Notes: generated by a model not told the origin, from the sequence alone. Positions 1 to 5,811 are shown, counted from the stretch's first letter. The stretch: 6,322 nt of DNA from UBA8337 sp965657665 (GCA_965657665.1 CBFHPF010000083.1:1-6322), one strand, 5' to 3'. Made by a program: numbers and translations.

Positions 1-50
1 TAAGGTTGGTGTGCGCCATAAATTCTAGGCGTTACCCCATAAGCATGAGA

Positions 51-80
51 AGGGCTGCCGCTATGCCGGTGGCCCTTTTT
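51..80 (+). terminator. Rho-independent terminator of an upstream plus-strand gene
   Basis: Bases 51-59 pair with 68-76 in a 9-bp stem (AGGGCTGCC with GGTGGCCCT, including two G-U pairs). The loop is 8 nt and a T run at 76-80 is followed by a further T-rich stretch. This is the classical shape of an intrinsic terminator for plus-strand transcription, so a gene probably ends just left of the window. Read on the minus strand, the same hairpin lies downstream of the carbonic anhydrase stop codon and could also stop that transcript, but the T-rich tract on that side is weaker. Confidence 0.75.
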
Positions 81-96
81 GCTTTTCGGTTCTGAT

Positions 97-753
97 TTAT
101 TGCGCGTCGAAGCTGCCGCTTTCAGCATTATAAGCGTAAAGCGTGCCCGAGCCGATATCGTGCCACAGGCCGTGCAACTGCAAGTTACCGGCAGTCACCG
201 CCTCGGCGATAAATGGATAGCCCATCAGATTTTCCAGCGAGCCAATGACCCCCTGATGGCCCATGGAAATGACGCGACTATCATCACCTTCGCCACTGAC
301 GCGCCGATGCGCCGGACGCAGCGTCTCCAACCAATGACCGACAAACTCAAAACCGGCATCGGCGGCGGCGACATCATTTTCGCACATATCATAACAGGCC
401 TGCACACCGCCGCAGGCCGAGTGACCCATAATAATGAGGTGCGGCACAGCCAGCGCCTTCACCGCATATTCCAGCGCCGAAGCCGTATTATTCGCAGCAC
501 TCGCGGCTTCGCCGCCCGGCGCATAAGGCGGCACCAGATTGGCGATATTGCGGTGAATGAAAAACGTGCCCGCCTCCACGCCGAAAATCTCGGTTGATTG
601 CACGCGGCTATCGCAGCACGAGATAACCATCGCCATCGGGCTTTGCCCGCCCGCCAATGTGGCAAAGCGATCTGCCTTGGCGGCAAAATCGCCCTGCTTC
701 CAATTACGATAATGGGTCAACAACTCTGCCGGTAGTGGCGCTGCAATTGTCAT
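97..753 (-). CDS. Beta-class carbonic anhydrase
   Basis: Zinc enzyme interconverting CO2 and bicarbonate, expected in the cytoplasm; there is no signal peptide. The 218-aa length is typical of the beta class. The signature motifs are complete: C46-C-D48-S-R50 near the N-terminal third and H111-S-A-C114-G-G, giving the Cys/His/Cys zinc ligands C46, H111 and C114 with the Asp48/Arg50 dyad. The open frame extends five codons further upstream, to an ATG ending at 768. However, a strong Shine-Dalgarno AGGAGG (minus strand, 764-759) lies inside that extension, 5 nt before the ATG at 753, so 753 is the better start. The gene is alone on its strand and divergent from the Popeye-like gene across about 140 bp. 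It probably supplies bicarbonate for carboxylases and helps pH balance, as is usual for the family. Family assignment is very secure; I give no symbol because can/cynT usage varies. Confidence 0.96.
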   Translation of the reverse strand: MTIAAPLPAELLTHYRNWKQGDFAAKADRFATLAGGQSPMAMVISCCDSRVQSTEIFGVEAGTFFIHRNIANLVPPYAPGGEAASAANNTASALEYAVKALAVPHLIIMGHSACGGVQACYDMCENDVAAADAGFEFVGHWLETLRPAHRRVSGEGDDSRVISMGHQGVIGSLENLMGYPFIAEAVTAGNLQLHGLWHDIGSGTLYAYNAESGSFDAQ

Positions 754-895
754 TTCTGCCTCCTGCAATGACGAAGATGGATTAACCTCGCCAAGCTATG
801 ATATGATTCTGGTCACTCAAAGGCGACATTGCGTCACCTTACACCATCTCATGCTGAATTGATAAGCGACTGAGCTGAAAGAGAAGGACGGTTTT

Positions 896-1561
896 ATGGA
901 TATGAGTTATCTGGCTTATTTGGGGGCGGCGGTCTTTCTCGTCGGTTTTGTCGTCACTGATTTGGTTATGTCGCGGGCGATGTTTGCCTTCGCTGCCGCG
1001 CTGTTGATTTATGGCATCGCCGCCGGTGATGGCAGTTTTGCCGCGCTCATCTGGGCGTTTGCCGCGCTGCTCATCAATTTGCTGGTGATTTGGCGTCATG
1101 TCGCCGACCGCTTCACCACGCCTTTATCGGATGAGGAAAAAGCGCTGGCGCAAGAATTGCCGGAATTTTCGCCCGGTGATTTTCGTCGCCTGATGAAAAT
1201 TGCTGATTGGCAGACGCTCGATGCCGAGAAACAATTAACCACGCAGGGCCAACATGCCGATGCGCTGTATTATATTGTGGCGGGCGGCGCGACGGTCAAT
1301 AAAAACAGCAATGAGATTGAGGTCGGCGATAATGTGCTCATCGGCGAGATTTCCTTCACCCAAAATGTGCCGACCACGGCAACAGTTGCGGCGCATGCGG
1401 GCAGCATATTGGTCGCTTGGCCGGCCAAGAAATTGCGTAAGCTGATGAAGCGCGCGACTTTGAAAGCCAGTTTTGATGCGCTGCTGGCGCATGATTTGGC
1501 CGATAAACTCGCGGCGGATGAATTGCGGCGGGTCGATGCTGGCAGCAGTGAAGACGGCTAA
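896..1561 (+). CDS. Membrane-anchored cyclic-nucleotide-binding-fold protein, Popeye-like architecture
   Basis: A 221-aa protein with three hydrophobic segments at about residues 5-21, 28-43 and 48-66, then a cytoplasmic domain (about 90-205) resembling a cyclic-nucleotide-binding beta-roll. The roll shows ALYYIVAGGATV (123-134), a turn with G150-E151, TATV at 161-164, and a W175 segment leading into a C-terminal helix ending HDLADKL. Three membrane spans followed by this fold is the layout of Popeye-domain (POPDC) proteins, and the C-terminal part (W, K/R-L, then a helix with D-K-L) also resembles them. The phosphate-cassette Arg of classical cAMP-binding proteins is replaced by Thr (T160 or T161). 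The animal POPDC DSPE motif is also absent, so ligand binding is unproven. There is no DNA-binding helix-turn-helix, so it is not a CRP-type regulator. The start is supported by GAGAAGGA at 881-888, 7 nt upstream. A membrane-tethered sensor is plausible. Confidence 0.85.
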   Translation: MDMSYLAYLGAAVFLVGFVVTDLVMSRAMFAFAAALLIYGIAAGDGSFAALIWAFAALLINLLVIWRHVADRFTTPLSDEEKALAQELPEFSPGDFRRLMKIADWQTLDAEKQLTTQGQHADALYYIVAGGATVNKNSNEIEVGDNVLIGEISFTQNVPTTATVAAHAGSILVAWPAKKLRKLMKRATLKASFDALLAHDLADKLAADELRRVDAGSSEDG

Positions 1562-1582
1562 TTACCGGCTTGTGATATTAGC

Positions 1583-1894
1583 CTAGAAAAACCCCTGAAC
1601 CGTATCGACGAAGCCTTTCACAATACCGTTCACCGTATCCATGAAACTCGTTTCATTGGCTTTGGCTGCGGCGGCTTGCTCGGCGATAACATCTGCCATC
1701 AGTTGCGCCGTCACTTTGGCGGTATATTCGGCTTGCCATTGCGCCCGCTGATTGCGCGCCGCGCATACGGCTTTGGGTTCATAACCGGCTACATTGCGGC
1801 ATTTGGGCAGTTCGGCGGCTTGCGCCGGGCTTACAATCGGTTGCGCGGTCAGGCTGAGCGCAACCAAACAAAGACTGAGAAACAGATGACGCAT
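1583..1894 (-). CDS. Small exported protein of unknown function
   Basis: A 103-aa protein that I do not recognise. Residues 1-26 form a clear Sec signal peptide: R3, a hydrophobic stretch at 4-17, and a cleavage site after A24-Q-A26. The mature product of about 77 residues would be periplasmic or secreted. It has two cysteines (C32 and C44) that could form a disulfide, an Ala/Gln-rich helical middle (about 45-80), and a C-terminal amphipathic part in which F-x-D-T-V-x-G repeats at an 11-residue interval (84-90 and 95-101). The start is well supported by AGGGAGA (minus strand, 1907-1901) 6 nt before the ATG. It ends 21 bp from the convergent Popeye-like gene, with no obvious terminator between them. 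It lies downstream of and on the same strand as the 75-aa membrane protein gene, with a 76-bp gap that holds a candidate promoter of its own. Confidence 0.8.
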   Translation of the reverse strand: MRHLFLSLCLVALSLTAQPIVSPAQAAELPKCRNVAGYEPKAVCAARNQRAQWQAEYTAKVTAQLMADVIAEQAAAAKANETSFMDTVNGIVKGFVDTVQGFF

Positions 1895-1907
1895 AAACTT
1901 TCTCCCT

Positions 1908-1923
1908 AATTACCATTTTACCA
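1908..1923 (-). promoter_or_regulatory. Candidate extended -10 promoter of the small exported protein gene
   Basis: On the minus strand TGG-TAAAAT (1923-1915) matches an extended -10 element (TGn followed by TATAAT with one mismatch). Transcription would begin near 1908, just before the Shine-Dalgarno AGGGAGA. No good -35 box is seen at 17 bp; a TTGAAC lies about 22 bp upstream of the -10. This is a prediction from motif shape only. Confidence 0.35.
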
Positions 1924-1970
1924 TGCGTTGATTTGTGCATCAGTTCAATGACAACAAAACCGGCAACGGA

Positions 1971-2198
1971 TTAGAACCAACCCATAGCGCGCGCCACGCC
2001 GGTGGCGAAAAGCGGCAATTGCAAACCGAAATTGGTCATCAAAGCGCGGTCTTTGCTGATATATCCGGCGGCTGTCCAAATCAGCGAGCCGGAGCCGTGA
2101 ACAAAGATATTGAGCGGATAAATATTGAGGTTTGTCAGCAAAATGCCACTTAACACAAGGCCGGTGCCGGCCCATTTCATGATTGCGAGGCGGTCCAT
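1971..2198 (-). CDS. Small integral membrane protein, unknown function
   Basis: A 75-aa, very hydrophobic protein with three likely membrane segments (about 10-24, 31-47 and 57-74), a central N25-I-Y-P-L-N30 motif, and K49-D-R51 between the second and third segments. It resembles a group of short alphaproteobacterial membrane proteins with a conserved N-x-Y-P-L-N motif, but I cannot name the family with confidence. The frame stays open to an ATG at 2252. AGGAGA (minus strand, 2209-2204) sits 5 nt before the ATG at 2198, so the shorter form is chosen. It is divergent from the MATE exporter gene. There is no sign of an export signal beyond the membrane segments, and no catalytic residues can be assigned. 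Confidence 0.75.
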   Translation of the reverse strand: MDRLAIMKWAGTGLVLSGILLTNLNIYPLNIFVHGSGSLIWTAAGYISKDRALMTNFGLQLPLFATGVARAMGWF

Positions 2199-2363
2199 TG
2201 GTCTCTCCTGATACGATATAAAACATGCGGCCTGAGTAAGCCGATGAAGCAAAAATAGTTTATTAGATTTGCCGCGCTGATACAGCTTTGAATTAGCCCG
2301 TCAATATCCATTGCAGTGCCGCCAATTGTGCCTATGCTGATGGCAAATTGAGCGAGTAACAAC

Positions 2364-3704
2364 ATGATTGACCGCACTAAAGCGCTTTTAACCGAACCGC
2401 CGCTGCGTTTGCTTTTGCAAATGACCGGCCCGAACACGCTGGCCTTTTCGCTGCAAGCCGTGGTTAATCTGGCTGAAATTTACATGATCGGTCGCCTCGG
2501 CACTGAGGCGTTGGCAGCCATTGCGTTGGTGTTTCCTTTGTTAATCTTGACGCAAACCATGTCCGGCGGACCATTGGGCGGCGCGATAACAGCGTCCATC
2601 GCGCGTGCGCTTGGCACGGGCAATCGCGAAAATGCCGAACGGTTTGTGTGGCACGCGATTTATGGCGGGCTTATCGGCGCGGCGGTTTTCTTTATTTTGT
2701 TCGCGCTGTTTGGTCGCCAATTGCTGATGTTGCTGGGCGGCGAAGGCGTTATTCTTGACATGGCGATGACCTATTGCTGGGTGCTGTTTAGCGGCGGCAT
2801 TGTGATTTGGCTCGGCAGTTCAGTCGGCGCGGCCTATCGCGGTGCCGGTGATATGGCGTTTCCGGCGCGGCTGATGCTTATTTCTGCCCTGTTGCAAGTG
2901 CCGTTGACCGCCACTTTGGTGTTCGGCTTGTTTGGCTTTCCCGCTTTGGGGGTCGCCGGTGCGGCGGCCTCAAGCATTATTGTCGGCGCGATGATGACCT
3001 CAATTTTGCTGCTGGTGTTGTGGCGCGGCAAGCGCGCCCTCACCCTGCGGCCAAAATTCGCCGCTTGGCGACGCGATTTGGCGGCCGATATTTTAAAAGT
3101 CGCCCGCCCCGCCAGCCTCAACCCGCTCATGAATGTCGGCACGATTTTGGGGCTGACGGCTTTGGTTGGCAGTTTCGGCCCGCATGCACTGGCCGGATAT
3201 GGCATTGGCACACGCATTGAGTTCATCATGCTGCCGGTTATTTTTGCTTTCGGCACGGCGCTGACGACGATTGTCGGCACAAATATCGGGGCAGGAAATT
3301 ATGACCGCGCCGAAGCAGCCGGTTTTTATGGCGTCGCGTGCTCGGCCATTTTATGCGGCACGGCGGGCGGTTTATTGGCCCTGTTTCCGAATAGCTGGAT
3401 ACCGATTTTCACCGATGATGCGGCGGCCTTCGCCATTGCGCGCGATTATATTCGCATTGTCGGGCCGGCTTATGCGTTTCTCGGCATTGGGCTGGTGTTA
3501 TATTTCGCCAGCCAAGGCGCAGGCACCATGACCTGGCCGATACGGGCGCAAATTTTGCGCTTTGTGTTGTCGGTCGGCGGGGCATCGCTGCTGGTGCATC
3601 AGTTCGACTTCGGCCTCAATGCGGTGTTCATCACCACTGTCATCGCACTGGCTCTTTATGCAGGCATTATTTCGGTCGCGGTCCTGAAAGGAGCGTGGCG
3701 CTAG
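2364..3704 (+). CDS. MATE-family multidrug/toxic compound efflux transporter
   Basis: A 446-aa inner-membrane secondary transporter of the usual MATE length, with about 12 membrane helices in two halves. Evidence includes the N-terminal P23-x12-LAEIYMIGRLG segment (about 36-46) followed by AALA/FP-type helices. There is also a G-x-G-D-M segment after helix 4-5, and the second-half signature TNIGAGNYDRAEAAGF after the long hydrophobic run. Family members expel drugs, dyes or metabolites using Na+ or H+ gradients; the substrate here cannot be read from the sequence. An in-frame TGA at 2349-2351 limits the start, and the ATG at 2364 has only a weak GCGAG-type ribosome site 7 nt upstream. A possible weak promoter is TTGCAG (2311) - 16 bp - TATGCT (2333). 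The gene stands alone and is followed by the repeat mosaic. The NorM-like versus DinF-like subfamily is not resolved. Confidence 0.95.
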   Translation: MIDRTKALLTEPPLRLLLQMTGPNTLAFSLQAVVNLAEIYMIGRLGTEALAAIALVFPLLILTQTMSGGPLGGAITASIARALGTGNRENAERFVWHAIYGGLIGAAVFFILFALFGRQLLMLLGGEGVILDMAMTYCWVLFSGGIVIWLGSSVGAAYRGAGDMAFPARLMLISALLQVPLTATLVFGLFGFPALGVAGAAASSIIVGAMMTSILLLVLWRGKRALTLRPKFAAWRRDLAADILKVARPASLNPLMNVGTILGLTALVGSFGPHALAGYGIGTRIEFIMLPVIFAFGTALTTIVGTNIGAGNYDRAEAAGFYGVACSAILCGTAGGLLALFPNSWIPIFTDDAAAFAIARDYIRIVGPAYAFLGIGLVLYFASQGAGTMTWPIRAQILRFVLSVGGASLLVHQFDFGLNAVFITTVIALALYAGIISVAVLKGAWR

Positions 3705-3706
3705 AA

Positions 3707-3734
3707 GGGCTAGGCGGCTTTGCCGCCCCAGCCC
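3707..3734 (+). repeat. GC-rich inverted repeat just after the MATE stop codon
   Basis: GGGCT-a-GGCGGC, a TTT loop, then GCCGCC-cc-AGCCC: an 11-bp stem interrupted by a small asymmetric bulge, starting two bases after the stop codon at 3704. It could stabilise the 3' end of the MATE mRNA or cause termination, but no T run follows, so I list it as a hairpin rather than an intrinsic terminator. It is the first element of the hairpin mosaic 3707-3920. Confidence 0.75.
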
Positions 3735-3740
3735 GCTTAG

Positions 3741-3782
3741 CGCAAGCGAGGGTGTTTTGCGAAGTAAAACATCCGAGACGCG
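3741..3782. repeat. 42-bp direct repeat, copy 1, containing a hairpin
   Basis: Identical over all 42 bases to 3879-3920. Its core forms an 11-bp stem (3750-3760 with 3764-3774, two G-U pairs) closed by a GAA loop, and the ends CGC...GCG can also pair. The flanking bases differ between copies (G/C on the left, G/A on the right), so the unit boundaries are exact. No transposase or target-site duplication is seen. It looks like a palindromic intergenic repeat of the REP/MITE-like kind. Confidence 0.9.
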
Positions 3783-3796
3783 GTAAAAGCGCCCGC

Positions 3797-3811
3797 TTGC
3801 CCATCGGGCAA
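3797..3811. repeat. Short perfect inverted repeat
   Basis: TTGCCC, an ATC loop, then GGGCAA, within the stretch between the two 42-bp repeats. The octamer GCCCGCTT occurs immediately around it at 3791-3798 and 3817-3824, and also at 3731-3738, so the region seems built from recurring short blocks. Confidence 0.65.
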
Positions 3812-3839
3812 ACTCCGCCCGCTTCCAAAGGGGCAAGGC

Positions 3840-3868
3840 ACACTAAGGCGAATAAATTCGCCAAGTGT
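3840..3868. repeat. AT-cored inverted repeat
   Basis: ACACT-aa-GGCGAAT, an AA loop, then ATTCGCC-a-AGTGT: 12 paired bases with a small internal loop. TTTATAG follows, which is too short and mixed to call a terminator with confidence, although it might slow transcription from the left. It is part of the 3707-3920 mosaic. Confidence 0.75.
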
Positions 3869-3878
3869 TTATAGCCTC

Positions 3879-3920
3879 CGCAAGCGAGGGTGTTTTGCGA
3901 AGTAAAACATCCGAGACGCG
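3879..3920. repeat. 42-bp direct repeat, copy 2, containing a hairpin
   Basis: Exact second copy of 3741-3782, 138 bp downstream in the same orientation. Its inner hairpin is at 3888-3912. Two copies with a unique spacer that itself holds other hairpins do not make a CRISPR array. The stretch 3705-3998 as a whole contains no convincing gene; it holds this mosaic and then about 80 bp of unremarkable sequence. Confidence 0.9.
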
Positions 3921-3998
3921 ATTTAAAGTCTAAACCTACAGCATATGATATTTCCAATAAAGCTGGGCAAATGCGCCCGCCTCTTTTATAGTTTTCTC

Positions 3999-4253
3999 AT
4001 GTCTGAGAAGCTCATCATCATGTCGTTGAAGCGGCTGAAAGAACACGGCAAGCGCACCGAAATTCGGTGGGAAGATATTCTCGCCCATGATGTGACCGGA
4101 AAGCTGGTGAATTTTCGCGGCTATAATAAAACCGTGGCGATGGAAGCCGCCATTCGCAAATGCGGCCTGACCAAACGCCACCGCACTGAAATTTATGATT
4201 TTATGGAAACTGGCGCGCGCTGGTCGCGCAAAACCCGGCGCATAAACGACTGA
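3999..4253 (+). CDS. Small basic protein of unknown function
   Basis: An 84-aa reading from the ATG at 3999 that I do not recognise. It is rich in Lys and Arg, soluble-looking, with no signal or membrane segment. It contains a TEIRWEDILAHD segment, a FRGYNKT turn and two predicted helices (AMEAAIRKCG and HRTEIYDFM) before a basic tail. The frame opens at an ATG at 3945, but nothing like a ribosome site precedes it and its N-terminus is poor. The ATG at 3999 also lacks a Shine-Dalgarno, but TTTATA at 3985-3990 could be a -10 for a nearly leaderless start. The ATG at 4020 has GAGAAG 9 nt upstream and is a real alternative. Codon use resembles that of the neighbours and no strong competing frame exists, so I think it is a gene. 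A nucleic-acid-binding role would be a guess from charge only. Confidence 0.6.
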   Translation: MSEKLIIMSLKRLKEHGKRTEIRWEDILAHDVTGKLVNFRGYNKTVAMEAAIRKCGLTKRHRTEIYDFMETGARWSRKTRRIND

Positions 4254-4292
4254 TGCTTTCGGTCAATCTGCCTTAAGCCGATTTGCGATAGC

Positions 4293-4330
4293 TTGACTTT
4301 GCGAGGCTGCAAGGCTCATAATTTCATATG
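4293..4330 (+). promoter_or_regulatory. Sigma70-type promoter with likely leaderless start
   Basis: TTGACT (4293-4298) and CATAAT (4317-4322) each match five of six consensus bases and are separated by 18 bp. Transcription would begin about 6-7 bases after the -10, at 4328-4329, which is the ATG of the diiron-type gene (4328-4330). The nearest ribosome-site-like AAGG (4311-4314) is 13 nt from the ATG and would lie upstream of the transcript, consistent with a leaderless mRNA. Confidence 0.55.
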
Positions 4331-5290
4331 AGCTTGAAAAACCAAAATAATAGCGCTGACACGCAGTATTCGCCTGTTCAACCACCTGTTCATCCACCTA
4401 CTCACCCAATGGATGATTTTCCGGTGCGTCCGCTCGATTTTGATATGTCAGATGTGCAAGCAGACGATATTGTTTGGAGCCGTTCATCGCCGCTTTTCGC
4501 CGTCTATATCAACGCGCTGGGGCTGCATGTGCCGTATTTTGAGCGGTACCTCATTCACACCATGAACACGGTGAAGCACGATGTGGCGGATGAAAAACTG
4601 CGCCGCGATATGGTGGCGCTGACCGGCCAAGAGGGCCATCATGCGCGCAATTTTATCGCCTTTAATGATTTGATGACCGGCCATTATGACGGGCTGGGCG
4701 ACATTGATGCGCACGCGAAAAGCTGGTTCAAGCAAGCGCAAAAAACCGATAGCCGCCGCCGCAAGGTCGCTTTTACTGCCGGATATGAGACATTCACCTT
4801 TCTCGCCGGTCTGATTATTTTGAAGAATTACGATAAATGGCTGGCCGACAGTCATCCGGTCATGAAGGCGCTTTGGGTATGGCATCAGGTTGAAGAGGTC
4901 GAGCATGGCTCGGTCGCGCATGATGTGTATCGCGAATTATATGGCGCGGATGAATGGTATCGCAAATATATGGTGGCGGTTGCCGGATTGCATATCGCCA
5001 AGGAAACCATCAAAGCGTTTCACTGCATGATGAAAAGCATGATGAGACAAGAAGGCTGGCGGCGCAGCCCATGGCGCGCGCTAAAAGCTTATGGATTTTT
5101 GTTCAAAACACTGGGCGATATGGCATGGCAAACCCTGCCCGTCTTCCGCAAAAATTATAATCCGCGCAACCATCCTTTGGTGACGGATAAGCAAAGTCCG
5201 GTTGCTGTAGCGTGGCGTAAACATGCACAAGCCGACGGTAATGTGTTGGCGATTGATCGCGATGAGATGGCGCGCATCATGCAAATCTGA
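4328..5290 (+). CDS. Ferritin-like putative diiron enzyme, predicted metal-dependent hydrolase family (PF10118/COG3687 type)
   Basis: A 320-aa soluble protein. The four-helix-bundle diiron ligand pattern is visible: E72 (YFERYLIH), E102-x-x-H105 (GQEGHHARN), E154 (GYETFTF) and E190-x-x-H193 (EEVEHGSVAHDVY). This order E, ExxH, E, ExxH is that of ferritin-like diiron proteins. Together with the surrounding motifs it fits the family annotated as predicted metal-dependent hydrolase. The chemistry of that family is not established to my knowledge; hydrolase is a label, and an oxygenase or oxidase role is equally reasonable. Residues 1-40 are a low-complexity, Pro-rich extension with PVQPPVHPPTHP (16-27), and the domain starts around residue 45. 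The start at 4328 agrees with a promoter placing transcription at the ATG; M28 is an alternative but has no ribosome site. The styrene-oxide-isomerase-like gene follows 50 bp later. Confidence 0.85.
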   Translation: MSLKNQNNSADTQYSPVQPPVHPPTHPMDDFPVRPLDFDMSDVQADDIVWSRSSPLFAVYINALGLHVPYFERYLIHTMNTVKHDVADEKLRRDMVALTGQEGHHARNFIAFNDLMTGHYDGLGDIDAHAKSWFKQAQKTDSRRRKVAFTAGYETFTFLAGLIILKNYDKWLADSHPVMKALWVWHQVEEVEHGSVAHDVYRELYGADEWYRKYMVAVAGLHIAKETIKAFHCMMKSMMRQEGWRRSPWRALKAYGFLFKTLGDMAWQTLPVFRKNYNPRNHPLVTDKQSPVAVAWRKHAQADGNVLAIDRDEMARIMQI

Positions 5291-5340
5291 CGCGCCTTTT
5301 AAGGCTCATCGAATTTTAAATCTTAATCTGGGGGGATGAG

Positions 5341-5811
5341 ATGGAACTTTATCAAAAGAATATGCTGGGCCACGCAATGGTGGTGCTGATTATCGCTTTG
5401 CTGGGCGGCTTTATGCTGGCTTTCAGCCTTATCGGTGGCTTGGAAATTTTGCCGACCATATTTGTCGGCATTCCGGTTTTCGGCACGACCGAAGGTTGGG
5501 CGCGCGCCCACACGGGCGGCATTACCAATGCGCTGATGATGGTGGCTTTTGCTTTCGCACTGCCGCATTGCGGCTTGGCGATGGAACGCGCCGCACTGTT
5601 TGCCAAGGGCATTATTTTCGCCGCTTGGGCCAATACGGCGTTTTATTGGTTCGGCAATGCGTCCGCCAATCGGGCTTTGTCATTCACTGACAACGCGCAA
5701 GGCATGAGCAATTTCCTCGGCACTATCGGCTATCTGGTCGCCGTTATCGCCGCATTTGTCACGCTGTATATTGCCGCACAAATGGCGCGCGGCTTTTTTG
5801 CCAAAAATTAA
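5341..5811 (+). CDS. Styrene oxide isomerase-like haem-binding membrane protein
   Basis: A 156-aa protein with four membrane segments (about 9-31, 60-79, 85-104 and 124-150), the size and topology of styrene oxide isomerase (StyC). The resemblance runs throughout: K-x-x-GH near the start, GGLEILP (32-38), EGWARAH (51-57), N63, LP (74-75), W96-x-N98 and FYWFGN (101-106), then NRALSF (110-115). Compared with Pseudomonas StyC as I remember it, H57 matches the haem-binding His58, N63 matches Asn64 and Y102 matches Tyr103. Asp95 is replaced by A94. StyC is a haem b trimer that isomerises epoxides to aldehydes in the inner membrane. Here haem binding is likely, but the substrate is unknown. The ATG follows a G-rich ribosome site (5330-5336) by 4 nt. 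The gene sits between the diiron-type and PAP2 genes, all on one strand. Confidence 0.85.
   Translation: MELYQKNMLGHAMVVLIIALLGGFMLAFSLIGGLEILPTIFVGIPVFGTTEGWARAHTGGITNALMMVAFAFALPHCGLAMERAALFAKGIIFAAWANTAFYWFGNASANRALSFTDNAQGMSNFLGTIGYLVAVIAAFVTLYIAAQMARGFFAKN

Noticed and set aside
79..597. 172-aa plus-strand open frame
   Set aside because: It lies opposite the carbonic anhydrase, whose zinc motifs are unmistakable; the other reading is a basic, low-sense shadow.
754..895. Divergent promoters between the carbonic anhydrase and the Popeye-like gene
   Set aside because: I looked for -35/-10 pairs on both strands and found only weak matches (for example TTGAGT on the minus strand and TTGCGT on the plus strand) without a good partner, so no site is called.
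839..1099. 86-aa minus-strand open frame
   Set aside because: Antisense to the membrane part of the Popeye-like gene and its leader; very polar and of low quality.
2834..3280. 148-aa minus-strand open frame
   Set aside because: Antisense to the core of the MATE gene, which has full family similarity.
3741..3920. Possible CRISPR array
   Set aside because: There are only two repeat copies, the 96-bp spacer is too long and contains its own hairpins, and no cas genes are present.
3667..3957. 96-aa minus-strand open frame covering both 42-bp repeats
   Set aside because: It overlaps the MATE 3' end and owes its openness and repeated peptide to the repeats; no ribosome site precedes it and the composition is unlike that of the neighbouring genes.
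4484..4921. 145-aa minus-strand open frame
   Set aside because: Antisense to the diiron-type domain, including its metal-ligand motifs.
5301..5309. AAGGCTCAT upstream of the isomerase-like gene, also present at 4311-4319 before the diiron gene
   Set aside because: A shared 9-mer is suggestive of a common operator, but it sits at different positions relative to the starts and shows no symmetry; chance is likely enough.
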